A stretch of DNA of 34,504 nt. Origin: Pseudonocardiaceae bacterium. GTDB lineage: Bacteria; Actinomycetota; Actinomycetes; Mycobacteriales; Pseudonocardiaceae. The position numbers and the translations under genes are program-made. Of the stretch, positions 25,146 through 32,906 are shown piece by piece (the first letter of the stretch is position 1; each line of letters opens with the position of its first letter). The notes beneath the pieces are model-generated. The model saw only the letters and a program-made list of their open reading frames with translations. It searched no databases and had not been told where the DNA came from. Where the stretch lies: assembly GCA_025937115.1 (NCBI GenBank), contig JAICSB010000001.1, positions 1-34,504 on the forward strand, read 5' to 3'.

Positions 25146-26180
25146 ATGCGACTTGGCGACGGCCTGGCCCTCGATGCGGTCGCTACCTGGACCCCGGCGC
25201 GCCGAGAGACGGTGGCTGACATGGTCGCGGCTGGCCGTGTGACGGTCGACGAGGCTGCCGATTTCGGCCTCACCGAGGTTCCGGTATCCGATTTGGCCGC
25301 ACCGGACATGGCGGTTCGCGCCGCCCGGCGAGCGCTCCTGGCGGCGGCATACGAGCCGGCGCGGCTCGGACTTGTCGTGCACGCGTGGACCTACCACCAG
25401 GGCCACGACTTCTGGTCACCGCCGCACTACATCGCAAAGAGTCTCGGCGCGCGCAACGCCCTACCTTTCGGTGTGCAGCAAATGTGCAACGCCGGTGCGA
25501 TGGCGCTCGGCATCGCGGCCGGTCGACTGATCGTCGATCCGGATCTGGACGTTGCCCTGATCACAACGGCAGATCGGTTCGGTCTGCCGGGGTTCGACCG
25601 GTGGAGAGGTGACTACGCGGTGGTGTACGGCGATGCAGGTACCGCAGCGCTGTTGCGCCGTCGCGATCCCGGTGAGTCCGGTGGGCTGGTCCTGCGGGCA
25701 CTAGCCTTCGCCACCGCGGCCGACTTCGAGGTGATGTACCGGGGCCGAGACGAATTCAGCCCGGCACCAGGGTGGCACAGCAAGCACATCGACGTCCGGC
25801 GGACCAAGAAGGCCTACCTTGAAACTTACGGCAACATGGACAACTTCAAGGTTGCAGCCACGGAATGCATAAGAAACGTAGTAACGCAGGCTGTAGGCGA
25901 TGCCGGCATCGCCACCACTGATTCACGGATTCGCTATGTAGTGCTGCCCAGGCTAAGTGACAGCGTGCTCAACCTCATGTACGTCCCCATCCTAGAGGGC
26001 TGGGTCAAGGGCGACGTGCTGAAACTGCGCGAGTGCAGCGGACACCTCGGCGCCGGAGATATGATCGCGAATATCGCCTACATTTCGGATTCTGCGTTGT
26101 TAAGGGCCGGCGATATCGCCCTCGCGATCGGCGGGGGCGGCGGTTTCACCTGGTCGTGCGCCGTCATCCAAGCCGGCTGA
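25146..26180 (+). CDS. KASIII-like acyltransferase with Cys-His-Asp residues (CerJ type), copy 1
   Basis: 344 residues, thiolase fold, with the family hallmark WTYHQGHDFWSPPHYIA. The nucleophile is Cys114 in QQMCNAGAM. The HQAN histidine of true KASIII is replaced (LPRLSDS), and where KASIII has the catalytic asparagine there is SGHLGAGD, giving His300 and Asp305. This Cys-His-Asp set with a His-Asp spacing of five is that of CerJ-type KASIII homologues, which transfer acyl groups to hydroxyls or carriers rather than condense. The ATG has GAAGGA upstream. Codon 319 is TTA (26100-26102). It is followed 46 bases later by a SnoaL-like gene, and is paralogous to the protein at 29395-30435. Substrate unknown. 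Confidence 0.85.
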   Translation: MRLGDGLALDAVATWTPARRETVADMVAAGRVTVDEAADFGLTEVPVSDLAAPDMAVRAARRALLAAAYEPARLGLVVHAWTYHQGHDFWSPPHYIAKSLGARNALPFGVQQMCNAGAMALGIAAGRLIVDPDLDVALITTADRFGLPGFDRWRGDYAVVYGDAGTAALLRRRDPGESGGLVLRALAFATAADFEVMYRGRDEFSPAPGWHSKHIDVRRTKKAYLETYGNMDNFKVAATECIRNVVTQAVGDAGIATTDSRIRYVVLPRLSDSVLNLMYVPILEGWVKGDVLKLRECSGHLGAGDMIANIAYISDSALLRAGDIALAIGGGGGFTWSCAVIQAG

Positions 26181-26226
26181 CGGTGCGTGTGCTCCGGCGG
26201 ATCAACAACTGATGGGTGGACTACCG

Positions 26227-26685
26227 ATGTCTTTACCGAGCGGGAACACCGAAAACACCGTACTTCGCCAAAATGCTGCTGCCCTGTGGGACCGCTGGCT
26301 GGTCATGTGGAACGAGAATCCAGAAATAGCGCACGAAATCATCGGTCCCGGTTATCGGGTACATCTGCCCACCGTGGGAGCGACTATCGACCCAGCACAG
26401 ATACGAGACGCCGCCACGATGGCTGACTGGGTTCGCGCCTTCACTGGCAAGTTCGCTGATCTCCGATATCGAACTGACTTCGGCCCTGTGTCGGACGGTA
26501 ATCTGGCGGTTTTCCGCTGGTCTGGTACCGCGATCTGCCTTGGCCGGACCGGATGGCCCATGGATATGGCAGGCGAGCCGATCACCTTCGTAGGAGTGGA
26601 CATCCTGCGAATAGCAGACGGTCGAATTGTCGAGTGCTGGACGCAGGGATCGGTAACCGATCGCGCGGGTCACTCGCCCGCGTGA
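26227..26685 (+). CDS. SnoaL-like (NTF2-fold) protein, copy 1
   Basis: About 152 residues, a single SnoaL/ketosteroid-isomerase-like domain. Segments such as ALWDRWLVMWNENPEIAHEI and VGVDILRIADGRIVECW are the family's opening helix and closing strand-turn. The family includes polyketide cyclases, hydroxylases and isomerases, and many members of unknown function. ATG 26227 has GGTGGA upstream; ATG 26212 in frame is also possible. It is paralogous to the convergent protein at 26710-27174 (matching ALW..W...WN, RLHLP/RVHLP, IRD, GVDILR..DGRI.E.W). A hairpin at its stop codon separates the two. Confidence 0.82.
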   Translation: MSLPSGNTENTVLRQNAAALWDRWLVMWNENPEIAHEIIGPGYRVHLPTVGATIDPAQIRDAATMADWVRAFTGKFADLRYRTDFGPVSDGNLAVFRWSGTAICLGRTGWPMDMAGEPITFVGVDILRIADGRIVECWTQGSVTDRAGHSPA

Positions 26686-26695
26686 CCGAGTGACC
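26668..26695. terminator. Hairpin between the convergent SnoaL-like genes
   Basis: A perfect 9-bp stem (GGTCACTCG at 26668-26676, CGAGTGACC at 26687-26695) with a 10-base loop spans the stop of copy 1 and lies 15 bases before the end of copy 2. There is no T-run. It could serve as terminator for both directions. Confidence 0.5.
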
Positions 26696-26709
26696 GCCCG
26701 AACGCTGGG

Positions 26710-27174
26710 TCAGGGTGTCGGGAGCGACGCGCTCAGCTGCACGTATACATCGAGTAGGTCGTCGGAGAGCCAGTACTCTGCGATGCGCCCGTCTTCCAGA
26801 CGCAGGATGTCCACGCCACGTAGGGTGACACGCGTGCCTGGTGCGGCCGACGCGCTCGCCGGTCTGCCCGACTGCCAGATCCCTTGGTAGATCCACCGGC
26901 AAATGATGTGCTCATCTGTGACAAACGGTCCCAGCTCAGTGGCGATCAGGGAGCCGTCGGCGTAGGAGGAGCGATAGGCTGCGATCCACGCCACGAGGTC
27001 CACGCGGTCTCGTATCGTCGCAGGATCCGGCATCCCGTACTTGGGCAGGTGTAGCCGAACTTTGTCGGCGACAATCTTGTCGGCTATCGCGTAATTACCG
27101 TTCCAGAGCTCCATCCAATGTTCCCACAGCGCGACCTGTGGTTGTGTTGTCGGAGAATTTCCGGTTTCAATCAC
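26710..27174 (-). CDS. SnoaL-like (NTF2-fold) protein, copy 2
   Basis: About 154 residues. The frame is open to 27234, inside the UbiD gene, but GTG 27174 with GGGGAGGA immediately upstream is the convincing start, 20 bases after the UbiD stop. ALWEHWMELWNGNYAIADKI, RLHLPKYGM and RGVDILRLEDGRIAEYW match copy 1 along the whole length. It is last in the train KASIII-2, UbiX, UbiD, SnoaL-2. It could act as a cyclase, dehydratase or isomerase on the substrate of its KASIII/UbiD neighbours; catalytic residues are not evident to me. Confidence 0.82.
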   Translation of the reverse strand: MIETGNSPTTQPQVALWEHWMELWNGNYAIADKIVADKVRLHLPKYGMPDPATIRDRVDLVAWIAAYRSSYADGSLIATELGPFVTDEHIICRWIYQGIWQSGRPASASAAPGTRVTLRGVDILRLEDGRIAEYWLSDDLLDVYVQLSASLPTP

Positions 27175-27194
27175 GAGTCCTCCCCGTGAGCGTT

Positions 27195-28691
27195 TTAGTC
27201 GAGCCCCGCCGACGTGGCGGAAGATGTGTCCCACACAGCGAGCGCCCGCCGCTGGATCTCAGGGGAGAAATTCTCTTTGAACGCTGTACTGCGTGGGCGC
27301 TTCGCCGCATCGTGGTCCTGCAGGCAGTCGTAAGCGACCTTGGGTCCACCGGCGCCGAATTTTTCCTCGTCAGAGTAGAAGATATGCAGCGGTGTAACGC
27401 GCTGGTCTTCAATGAGCAGCTGCCCGCGGGTGGGATGATTACGGGTGTGGAAAGCCCAGAGCAAGTCTCGCAGATCGGTGGGGTCGATGTCATCGTCGAG
27501 CACCATGATCCGGGTGATCCAGTAGCCCACTTTCGGGCGAAGCACGGTCTGGGCGATGGCCCGAGTCAGCATCCGGGTACTGGTGTACGGACTGCGCCTC
27601 TTCCAGTCGCGTGGCACGGTGACCACAAGTAGGTTGATGGCGCTCTCCGGGACGATCCATACGTTGGTGATCGGCAGATCTGCGGAACGTAGGGTGCACA
27701 GTGCCTCGGCAGCGTAACTGATCCCGACTGCGGTGTGGTCCTCCTCGACTGGCTTTCCAGCGGACACCACTGGTAGAATTGGATCATCGCGATGAGTGAT
27801 CGCACTGATGTGGAAAACTGGCCACGGTGCAGGTTTGCCCGTGAGGTAGCCAAAGTATTCACCCATCGGCCCTTCGAGCGCGGTTTCATCGCACGCTACA
27901 TGGCCCTCGATGACGATTTCGGCGGTCGCGGGGGCCTCCAGATCGACCGTCTTGCAACGCACAACTTCGAGTGGCTCGCCGAAGTAGGCACCGAGATAGC
28001 CGGCTTCGTCCACGCCGGAGGGTAGGCCCATTCCGCACGCGAACGGGATGGCCGGCTCGCATCCCTGGACAAGCGCGAACGGCATCGGCTCACCGCGGTC
28101 CCGCCACATCTGAAAGATTTTTCCGACATCCTGCAGTGGGCGTATCATGCCTACCATGGTCTGCCCGTCCAGCATCATCACCCGAGCGATCGACCAGTTC
28201 GTCCACGTCCCGTCGGGGGTGCGGACCACAATTGCGCCCCAGGTATTGATGTAGCGGCCTCCGTCCCCGTCATGAATGAGTGGCACCGGAAATTTTTTCA
28301 AGTCGGCCTCTGTACCCGGTAACACGTTCTGCTGGCACGGGCCAGAATCCACAATGACCGGCGGTATCGGGATCAGCTGCTTGGCCGTCGCCAGTTCCTC
28401 GACGATCTCCAACGGGTGCGTCGCCGGGTCCAGGCCCAGCGCCATCGCCACGCGGGCGTAGCGAGCTTCGGGAAGCGAGCTCAGCGCGCCAGGCGCGCCG
28501 AGCACCCGGAAACCGGGCTCGTACCCGCGAATGTTGGTAAACAGTGGTGCCGGGTCGCGGTTCTCGACACTCCATCGGATCACCGCGCCGATCTCGAGAT
28601 GCGTGTCGACCTCGGCGCGGACCTCGCGCAGATCGCCCAGACCGGCCAGTGCGGCTAGGTGCTCACGCAGGCTCTTCACGTGCTTTTTCAT
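27195..28691 (-). CDS. ubiD: UbiD-family prenyl-FMN-dependent decarboxylase
   Basis: 498 residues, a full-length UbiD/Fdc1-type enzyme. Asn165 and Arg170 (TNWSIAR) and Glu273/Glu278 (EGPMGEYFGY) have the same spacing as the prFMN-binding and catalytic residues Asn168, Arg173, Glu277 and Glu282 of Fdc1. These enzymes reversibly decarboxylate alpha,beta-unsaturated or aromatic acids by 1,3-dipolar cycloaddition with prFMN. The ATG overlaps the ubiX stop (ATGA), so cofactor and enzyme synthesis are coupled. In this cluster the expected substrate is a conjugated polyenoic or aromatic acid, whose loss of CO2 would leave a terminal alkene or unsubstituted ring position. TtnD of tautomycetin is a precedent for a polyketide UbiD. 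The menaquinone pathway is unlikely from context. Confidence 0.92.
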   Translation of the reverse strand: MKKHVKSLREHLAALAGLGDLREVRAEVDTHLEIGAVIRWSVENRDPAPLFTNIRGYEPGFRVLGAPGALSSLPEARYARVAMALGLDPATHPLEIVEELATAKQLIPIPPVIVDSGPCQQNVLPGTEADLKKFPVPLIHDGDGGRYINTWGAIVVRTPDGTWTNWSIARVMMLDGQTMVGMIRPLQDVGKIFQMWRDRGEPMPFALVQGCEPAIPFACGMGLPSGVDEAGYLGAYFGEPLEVVRCKTVDLEAPATAEIVIEGHVACDETALEGPMGEYFGYLTGKPAPWPVFHISAITHRDDPILPVVSAGKPVEEDHTAVGISYAAEALCTLRSADLPITNVWIVPESAINLLVVTVPRDWKRRSPYTSTRMLTRAIAQTVLRPKVGYWITRIMVLDDDIDPTDLRDLLWAFHTRNHPTRGQLLIEDQRVTPLHIFYSDEEKFGAGGPKVAYDCLQDHDAAKRPRSTAFKENFSPEIQRRALAVWDTSSATSAGLD

Positions 28692-29329
28692 AACCGGCTT
28701 CCGGCCTCTTTGGCGGACGGCACCGGCCAACGCGGGAAAGCCTCGGTGTCGATATCGAACAGGTCCAACACCCTGCCGATGGTCTGGTCCACCAGCTCGT
28801 CGACGGTGGCCGGACGAGTGTAGAAGGCCGGTACCGGGGGCGCGATGATGCCACCGTTCTCGGTGACCGTGGCCATGTTGCGCAGGTGGGTCAGTGTCAA
28901 CGGAGTCTCGCGGACCATCAACACCAGTCGGCGCCGCTCCTTCAGCGTCACATCCGCGGCCCGGGCAATCAGCGTGTCGCAGGTGCCGGTCGCGATCTCG
29001 GCAAGGGTCTTCACTGAACACGGCGCGACGACCATCCCTCGGGTGCGAAACGAGCCGCTGGCCAGCGACGCGCCCACGTCGTCGGGGGAGTAATAGGTAT
29101 CCGCCAGGGCGAGTACCTCTCTCGCAGTCATGTCGCTTTCGTGCGCCAGGGTCAGCCGGGCCGCACGCGACATCACCAGATGAGTCGTTACTTCAGTGGC
29201 GCGGAGCGCTTGAAGTATCCGAATACCGTAGACGATACCCGTTGCGCCACTTATCCCCACGATGATCCTCGGCGAGGCCGGCGACCATCGATGATTGCCG
29301 AGCAGGGACCTGTCCCGAATCATGAACAT
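28688..29329 (-). CDS. ubiX: UbiX-family flavin prenyltransferase
   Basis: About 213 residues. RIIVGISGATGIVYGIRILQAL is the FMN-binding start, and VVAPCSVKTLAEIATGTCDTLIARAADVTLKERR and LVLMVRETPLTLTHLRNM are the prenyl-phosphate and flavin contacts of UbiX/Pad1. It joins dimethylallyl phosphate to FMN to make the cofactor of UbiD. ATG 29329 follows GGAGGAACGA; the GTG at 29341 lies inside that ribosome-binding site and is less likely. Relative to most UbiX proteins there are about 20 extra N-terminal residues. It sits between KASIII-2 (53-base gap) and ubiD. Confidence 0.93.
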   Translation of the reverse strand: MFMIRDRSLLGNHRWSPASPRIIVGISGATGIVYGIRILQALRATEVTTHLVMSRAARLTLAHESDMTAREVLALADTYYSPDDVGASLASGSFRTRGMVVAPCSVKTLAEIATGTCDTLIARAADVTLKERRRLVLMVRETPLTLTHLRNMATVTENGGIIAPPVPAFYTRPATVDELVDQTIGRVLDLFDIDTEAFPRWPVPSAKEAGSRL

Positions 29330-29394
29330 TCGTTCCTCCACCGGTTAACCGTCGCAGTATTCGGCGACTCACTCGACGCTGTCGTCCAGCTGTC

Positions 29395-30435
29395 TTAGTT
29401 CCCGGGCTTTTCGACGATCGCGGTGGACCAACCAAAGCCGCCTCCCGCGCCAGCGATGATCGCAATCTCACCGGGACGGAGCATTCCACTTTCCACGATG
29501 TCTGCCATGTTTGCGAGCATGTCTCCTGAGCCCAGGTGTCCGGTCCGGCCACCGAGCAGGATGTGCTCGGCTTTGAGATCGCTCTCCACAACGTTGAGGT
29601 ACATCAACTCGATGAGCCGGGGACCCATACGAGGCACCGCGACAAACCGGATCCGTGGATCGTCCGCCTCCAGTTCCGCCTCGACCAACGCCTGATTCAG
29701 CGACGCGCGGACATGTAAACGCGATGCTGCACCGAAGGAGTCCTTGCCGTGCACGTCATAAAATTGTTTCCTCTGGTCGTTTGTGTCCCAGTTGTCTTTA
29801 CCGAGCATCGGTGATGGCGTAAACGGCGCATCTCCGCGTTCCATCCCCTCGAGCCAGCTCGCCGAGGAGTGGGTCATCGAGAGCAGGAGAAGATCGTCCG
29901 AGGTCCCGTCCCGACGGTGCAGCAACGCGGCGGTGGCGCCGTCGCCGTATCCGATGTCGGGGTGCATCGTCCATCGATCCCAGACTGGCGCGCCGTACTT
30001 CTCCGCGGTGGTGACCAGCGCGGCGGACGTTTCTTCATCGGCGAGGAGGCCGGTCGCCGCCAGGTAAAGGCCCGTTGCGCCGCCCGTGCACATTGCCTGG
30101 ATGCCGAACGGGAGGGCCGAAGCCGGGAGGTGAAGTTCATTCGCGATGTAGTGAGCAGGTGACCACTTGTCATGGCCCTGGTGGTAGACCCACGCATGCG
30201 CCAACATGCCGATCTTAGCTGAGTCCCAGCGGGCCCGAGTCAATGCCTTACGCCCGGCTAGGACGGCCATCTGAGGTGGGGCCAGATCCGCGGACACCGG
30301 AAGCGCGGTCACTCCCTGCCGTCCAACCGCGCTCGCATTCAACAGACCGGCGCGGACCGCATATTCCACGGTCTCACAAGTTTCCGGAATCCAGGTGGTT
30401 ACCGCCTTGATTCCCAGGCCGCCGTCGAACCTCAT
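29395..30435 (-). CDS. KASIII-like acyltransferase with Cys-His-Asp residues (CerJ type), copy 2
   Basis: 346 residues, closely similar in plan to the protein at 25146-26180: AWVYHQGHDKWSPAHYIA, nucleophile Cys116 in QAMCTGGAT, and TGHLGSGD with His300 and Asp305 at the same numbers. The HQAN position again reads VPRMGPR, without histidine. It is therefore expected to transfer an acyl group rather than condense with malonyl-ACP. ATG 30435 has GAGGAG upstream; an upstream in-frame extension crosses an inverted repeat and is not conserved. It heads the train with ubiX, ubiD and SnoaL-2. Whether copies 1 and 2 work as a pair on one substrate or on two substrates is not known. Confidence 0.85.
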   Translation of the reverse strand: MRFDGGLGIKAVTTWIPETCETVEYAVRAGLLNASAVGRQGVTALPVSADLAPPQMAVLAGRKALTRARWDSAKIGMLAHAWVYHQGHDKWSPAHYIANELHLPASALPFGIQAMCTGGATGLYLAATGLLADEETSAALVTTAEKYGAPVWDRWTMHPDIGYGDGATAALLHRRDGTSDDLLLLSMTHSSASWLEGMERGDAPFTPSPMLGKDNWDTNDQRKQFYDVHGKDSFGAASRLHVRASLNQALVEAELEADDPRIRFVAVPRMGPRLIELMYLNVVESDLKAEHILLGGRTGHLGSGDMLANMADIVESGMLRPGEIAIIAGAGGGFGWSTAIVEKPGN

Positions 30436-30502
30436 GGTCCAACTCCTCGCTCGTCGGGGGCGTCGCCGGCCCGTCCTGTGCCCGTCACACAGGTACAGAT
30501 CT

Positions 30503-30602
30503 CCTAGTCGCACGAACGGATACAGGGCGGAGGTCGGGCAACCGGACTGGCCGGCGAGCTACCTAGCTACTACTGAGTAACTGGCCGTAGGGTGCGACTA
30601 GG
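30503..30602. promoter_or_regulatory. Divergent region between KASIII-2 and the iron-sulfur gene with a widely spaced inverted repeat
   Basis: CCTAGTCGCAC (30503-30513) is repeated exactly in inverted form as GTGCGACTAGG (30592-30602), with 78 bases between the arms. Between them lies an AT-rich stretch with CTACTACTGAGTAACT (30568-30583), which contains the palindrome TACTCAGTA on the other strand and resembles the element before the MFS gene. Two operator sites flanking a promoter are likely. Confidence 0.45.
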
Positions 30603-30667
30603 CACTCGAATGGTTCCCGGTTACGTTGCATGCCAGGCCGGGACACCGTGGGGAGGTGGACGCCGTG

Positions 30668-32875
30668 ATGGCAGCGCGACTGGTGATCGGCCTGGGGCTG
30701 ACCGTCCTGACGCTTGTCTTCGCCGGCCGCCGGGTGCGGTGGCTGTACACCCTGATCCGTTCCGGGCAGCCGACGGGCGGCCGCGCCGCGGACCTGGGCG
30801 CGCGGCTACGGACCCAGCTGGTGGAGGTGTTCGGGCAGCGACGGTTGTTGCGCTGGACGATCCCGGGTCTGGCGCACTTCTTCACCTTCTGGGGATTCGT
30901 CGTCCTGATCACCGTCTACATCGAGGCCTACGGGGTGCTGTTCGACGAGAACTTCGCCATCCCGCTGATCGGGCACTCGCCAGTGCTGGGCTTCCTGCAG
31001 GACTTCATCGCACTCGCCGTCCTGGCGTCGATCATCACGTTCGCGGTGATGCGGGTGCGGCAGGCTCCGGAGCGCAGGCAGCGGGCGTCGCGATTTTACG
31101 GCTCGCACACCAGCGGCGCGTGGCTGATCCTATTCATGATCTTCAACGTGATCTGGACGTTGTTCCTGTTCCGGGGCACCGAGGTGAACAACGGCACGTT
31201 CCCCTACCGCTCCGGCGCGTTCGCCTCGGACGGTGCAGCCGCGCTGCTGGCGCCGCTGGGCGCGGTGACCAACCAGGTACTGGAGACAGTGGGCCTACTG
31301 CTGCACATCGGCGTCATGCTGGCATTTCTGATGATCGTGCTGTACTCCAAGCACCTGCACATCTTCATCGCGCCGATCAACGTGGCTACCAAGCGGATGC
31401 CCAAGGCGCTGGGCCCACTGCTGCCGATGGAGTCCGGTGGCAAACTGATCGACTTCGAGGACCCGGGCGAGGACGACGTCTTCGGTCGCGGCAAGATCGA
31501 GGACTTCACCTGGAAGGGCATGCTGGACTTCGCGACCTGCACCGAGTGCGGTCGCTGCCAGAGCCAGTGCCCGGCGTGGAACACCGGCAAGCCGCTGTCC
31601 CCCAAACTGGTGATCATGGATCTGCGGGATCACCTGTTCGCCAAGGCGCCCTACCTGATCGGTGACCAGGCAGTACCTGACCACAGCGACGTCGATGTGC
31701 TGGCGCTGGCCGCGGGCAACGGGCACCACGTGCCCGAGTCGGGCTTCGGCCGGGTTCCCGGATCGGGTCCGGAGCAGGCCGCCCGCCCGCTGGTGGGTAC
31801 CGCCGAAACCGGCGGGGTGATCGATCCGGACGTGCTGTGGTCCTGCACCACCTGCGGGGCCTGTGTCGAGCAGTGCCCGGTGGACATCGAGCACGTCGAC
31901 CACATCGTCGATATGCGGCGCTACCAGGTGTTGATCGAGGCGGAGTTCCCCACCGAGCTGGGCACGCTGTTCCGCAATCTGGAGAACAAGGGCAACCCGT
32001 GGGGGCAGAACCAATCCGCCCGGATGGCTTGGGCGAAGGGTCTGGACTTCGAGGTCCCGCAGTTGACCGAAGAGACGCTGCCCGACGACGTGGAGTACCT
32101 GTTCTGGATCGGCTGCGCCGGTGCCTATGACGACAACGCCAAGCGGACGGTGCGGGCCACCGCCGAGCTGCTGCACATCGCCGGCGTCAACTACGTGGTG
32201 CTCGGGGACGGTGAGACCTGCAACGGCGATCCGGCCCGCCGATCGGGCAACGAGTTCTTGTTCCAGATGCTGGCGCAGCAGAACGTGGAAGTGCTCAACA
32301 CGGCTTTCGAAGGCAGAGAGCCGGGCCGTCGCAAGATCGTGACGACGTGCCCGCACTGCTTCAACACGCTGGGCCGGGAGTACCCGCAACTCGACGGGCA
32401 CTATGAGGTGGTCCACCACACTCAGCTGCTCAACCAGTTGGTTCGGGACAAGCGGCTAGTGCCGGTCCCGGCTGCCGACGGGCCCGCGGTGACCTACCAC
32501 GATCCGTGTTACCTGGGCAGGCACAACGAGGTCTACTCACCGCCCCGCGAGCTGGTCGGCGCGTCCGGTGCGCAGCTGACCGAGATGCCGCGCCACGGTG
32601 ACCGTTCGATGTGCTGCGGCGCCGGGGGCGCCCGGATGTGGATGGAGGAGCGCATCGGCAAGCGGGTCAACCTCGATCGGGTCGACGAGGCGATCGCCAC
32701 CGGGACGTCCGCGATCGCCACCGGCTGCCCGTTTTGCCGGGTCATGCTCACCGACGGCCTCACCACCCGCGCCTCCGAAGGCACCGCCGCCAACCAGACC
32801 GAAGTCCTGGACGTAGCCCAACTCCTACTCACCAGCGTCAAGCGGGGGTCGACACCGCCAAAAGGTTCCGAATAG
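30668..32875 (+). CDS. Membrane-bound iron-sulfur reductase (heterodisulfide-reductase-related, Rv0338c-like)
   Basis: About 735 residues. The N-terminal third has about five membrane helices (for example LVIGLGLTVLTLVFAG and VLITVYIEAYGVLF). It is followed by two 4Fe-4S motifs, CTECGRCQSQCP and CTTCGACVEQCP, and a C-terminal half with two CCG-type domains (WIGCAGAYDDNAKR, CPHCFNTLG, DPCYLGRHN, MCCGAGGARMW). It resembles the actinobacterial Rv0338c group, thought to pass electrons between a membrane carrier and an unknown partner. ATG 30668, with GGGGAGGTGGA upstream, is preferred; GTG 30665 is equivalent. Codon use is even and GC-rich, as in housekeeping genes. I take it as flank rather than part of the cluster, though it could supply electrons. 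Confidence 0.85.
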   Translation: MAARLVIGLGLTVLTLVFAGRRVRWLYTLIRSGQPTGGRAADLGARLRTQLVEVFGQRRLLRWTIPGLAHFFTFWGFVVLITVYIEAYGVLFDENFAIPLIGHSPVLGFLQDFIALAVLASIITFAVMRVRQAPERRQRASRFYGSHTSGAWLILFMIFNVIWTLFLFRGTEVNNGTFPYRSGAFASDGAAALLAPLGAVTNQVLETVGLLLHIGVMLAFLMIVLYSKHLHIFIAPINVATKRMPKALGPLLPMESGGKLIDFEDPGEDDVFGRGKIEDFTWKGMLDFATCTECGRCQSQCPAWNTGKPLSPKLVIMDLRDHLFAKAPYLIGDQAVPDHSDVDVLALAAGNGHHVPESGFGRVPGSGPEQAARPLVGTAETGGVIDPDVLWSCTTCGACVEQCPVDIEHVDHIVDMRRYQVLIEAEFPTELGTLFRNLENKGNPWGQNQSARMAWAKGLDFEVPQLTEETLPDDVEYLFWIGCAGAYDDNAKRTVRATAELLHIAGVNYVVLGDGETCNGDPARRSGNEFLFQMLAQQNVEVLNTAFEGREPGRRKIVTTCPHCFNTLGREYPQLDGHYEVVHHTQLLNQLVRDKRLVPVPAADGPAVTYHDPCYLGRHNEVYSPPRELVGASGAQLTEMPRHGDRSMCCGAGGARMWMEERIGKRVNLDRVDEAIATGTSAIATGCPFCRVMLTDGLTTRASEGTAANQTEVLDVAQLLLTSVKRGSTPPKGSE

Positions 32876-32906
32876 CGCTTCCAGCAAGGCCGAAACCGCT
32901 ATTCGG
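32868..32906. terminator. Bidirectional hairpin at convergent gene ends
   Basis: A perfect 10-bp stem (CCGAATAGCG at 32868-32877, CGCTATTCGG at 32897-32906) with a 19-base loop. Each arm contains the stop codon (TAG) of one of the two convergent genes. No T-run follows, as is common in actinobacteria. Confidence 0.6.

Noticed and set aside
27195..29329. UbiX/UbiD as part of ubiquinone or menaquinone synthesis
   Set aside because: Actinobacteria make menaquinone, mainly without UbiD, and no other quinone gene is nearby; the genes are in a train with KASIII-like and SnoaL-like proteins.
31295..32419. 374-codon frame antisense to the iron-sulfur reductase gene
   Set aside because: Valine/glutamine/histidine-rich shadow; the sense strand carries clear cysteine cluster motifs.
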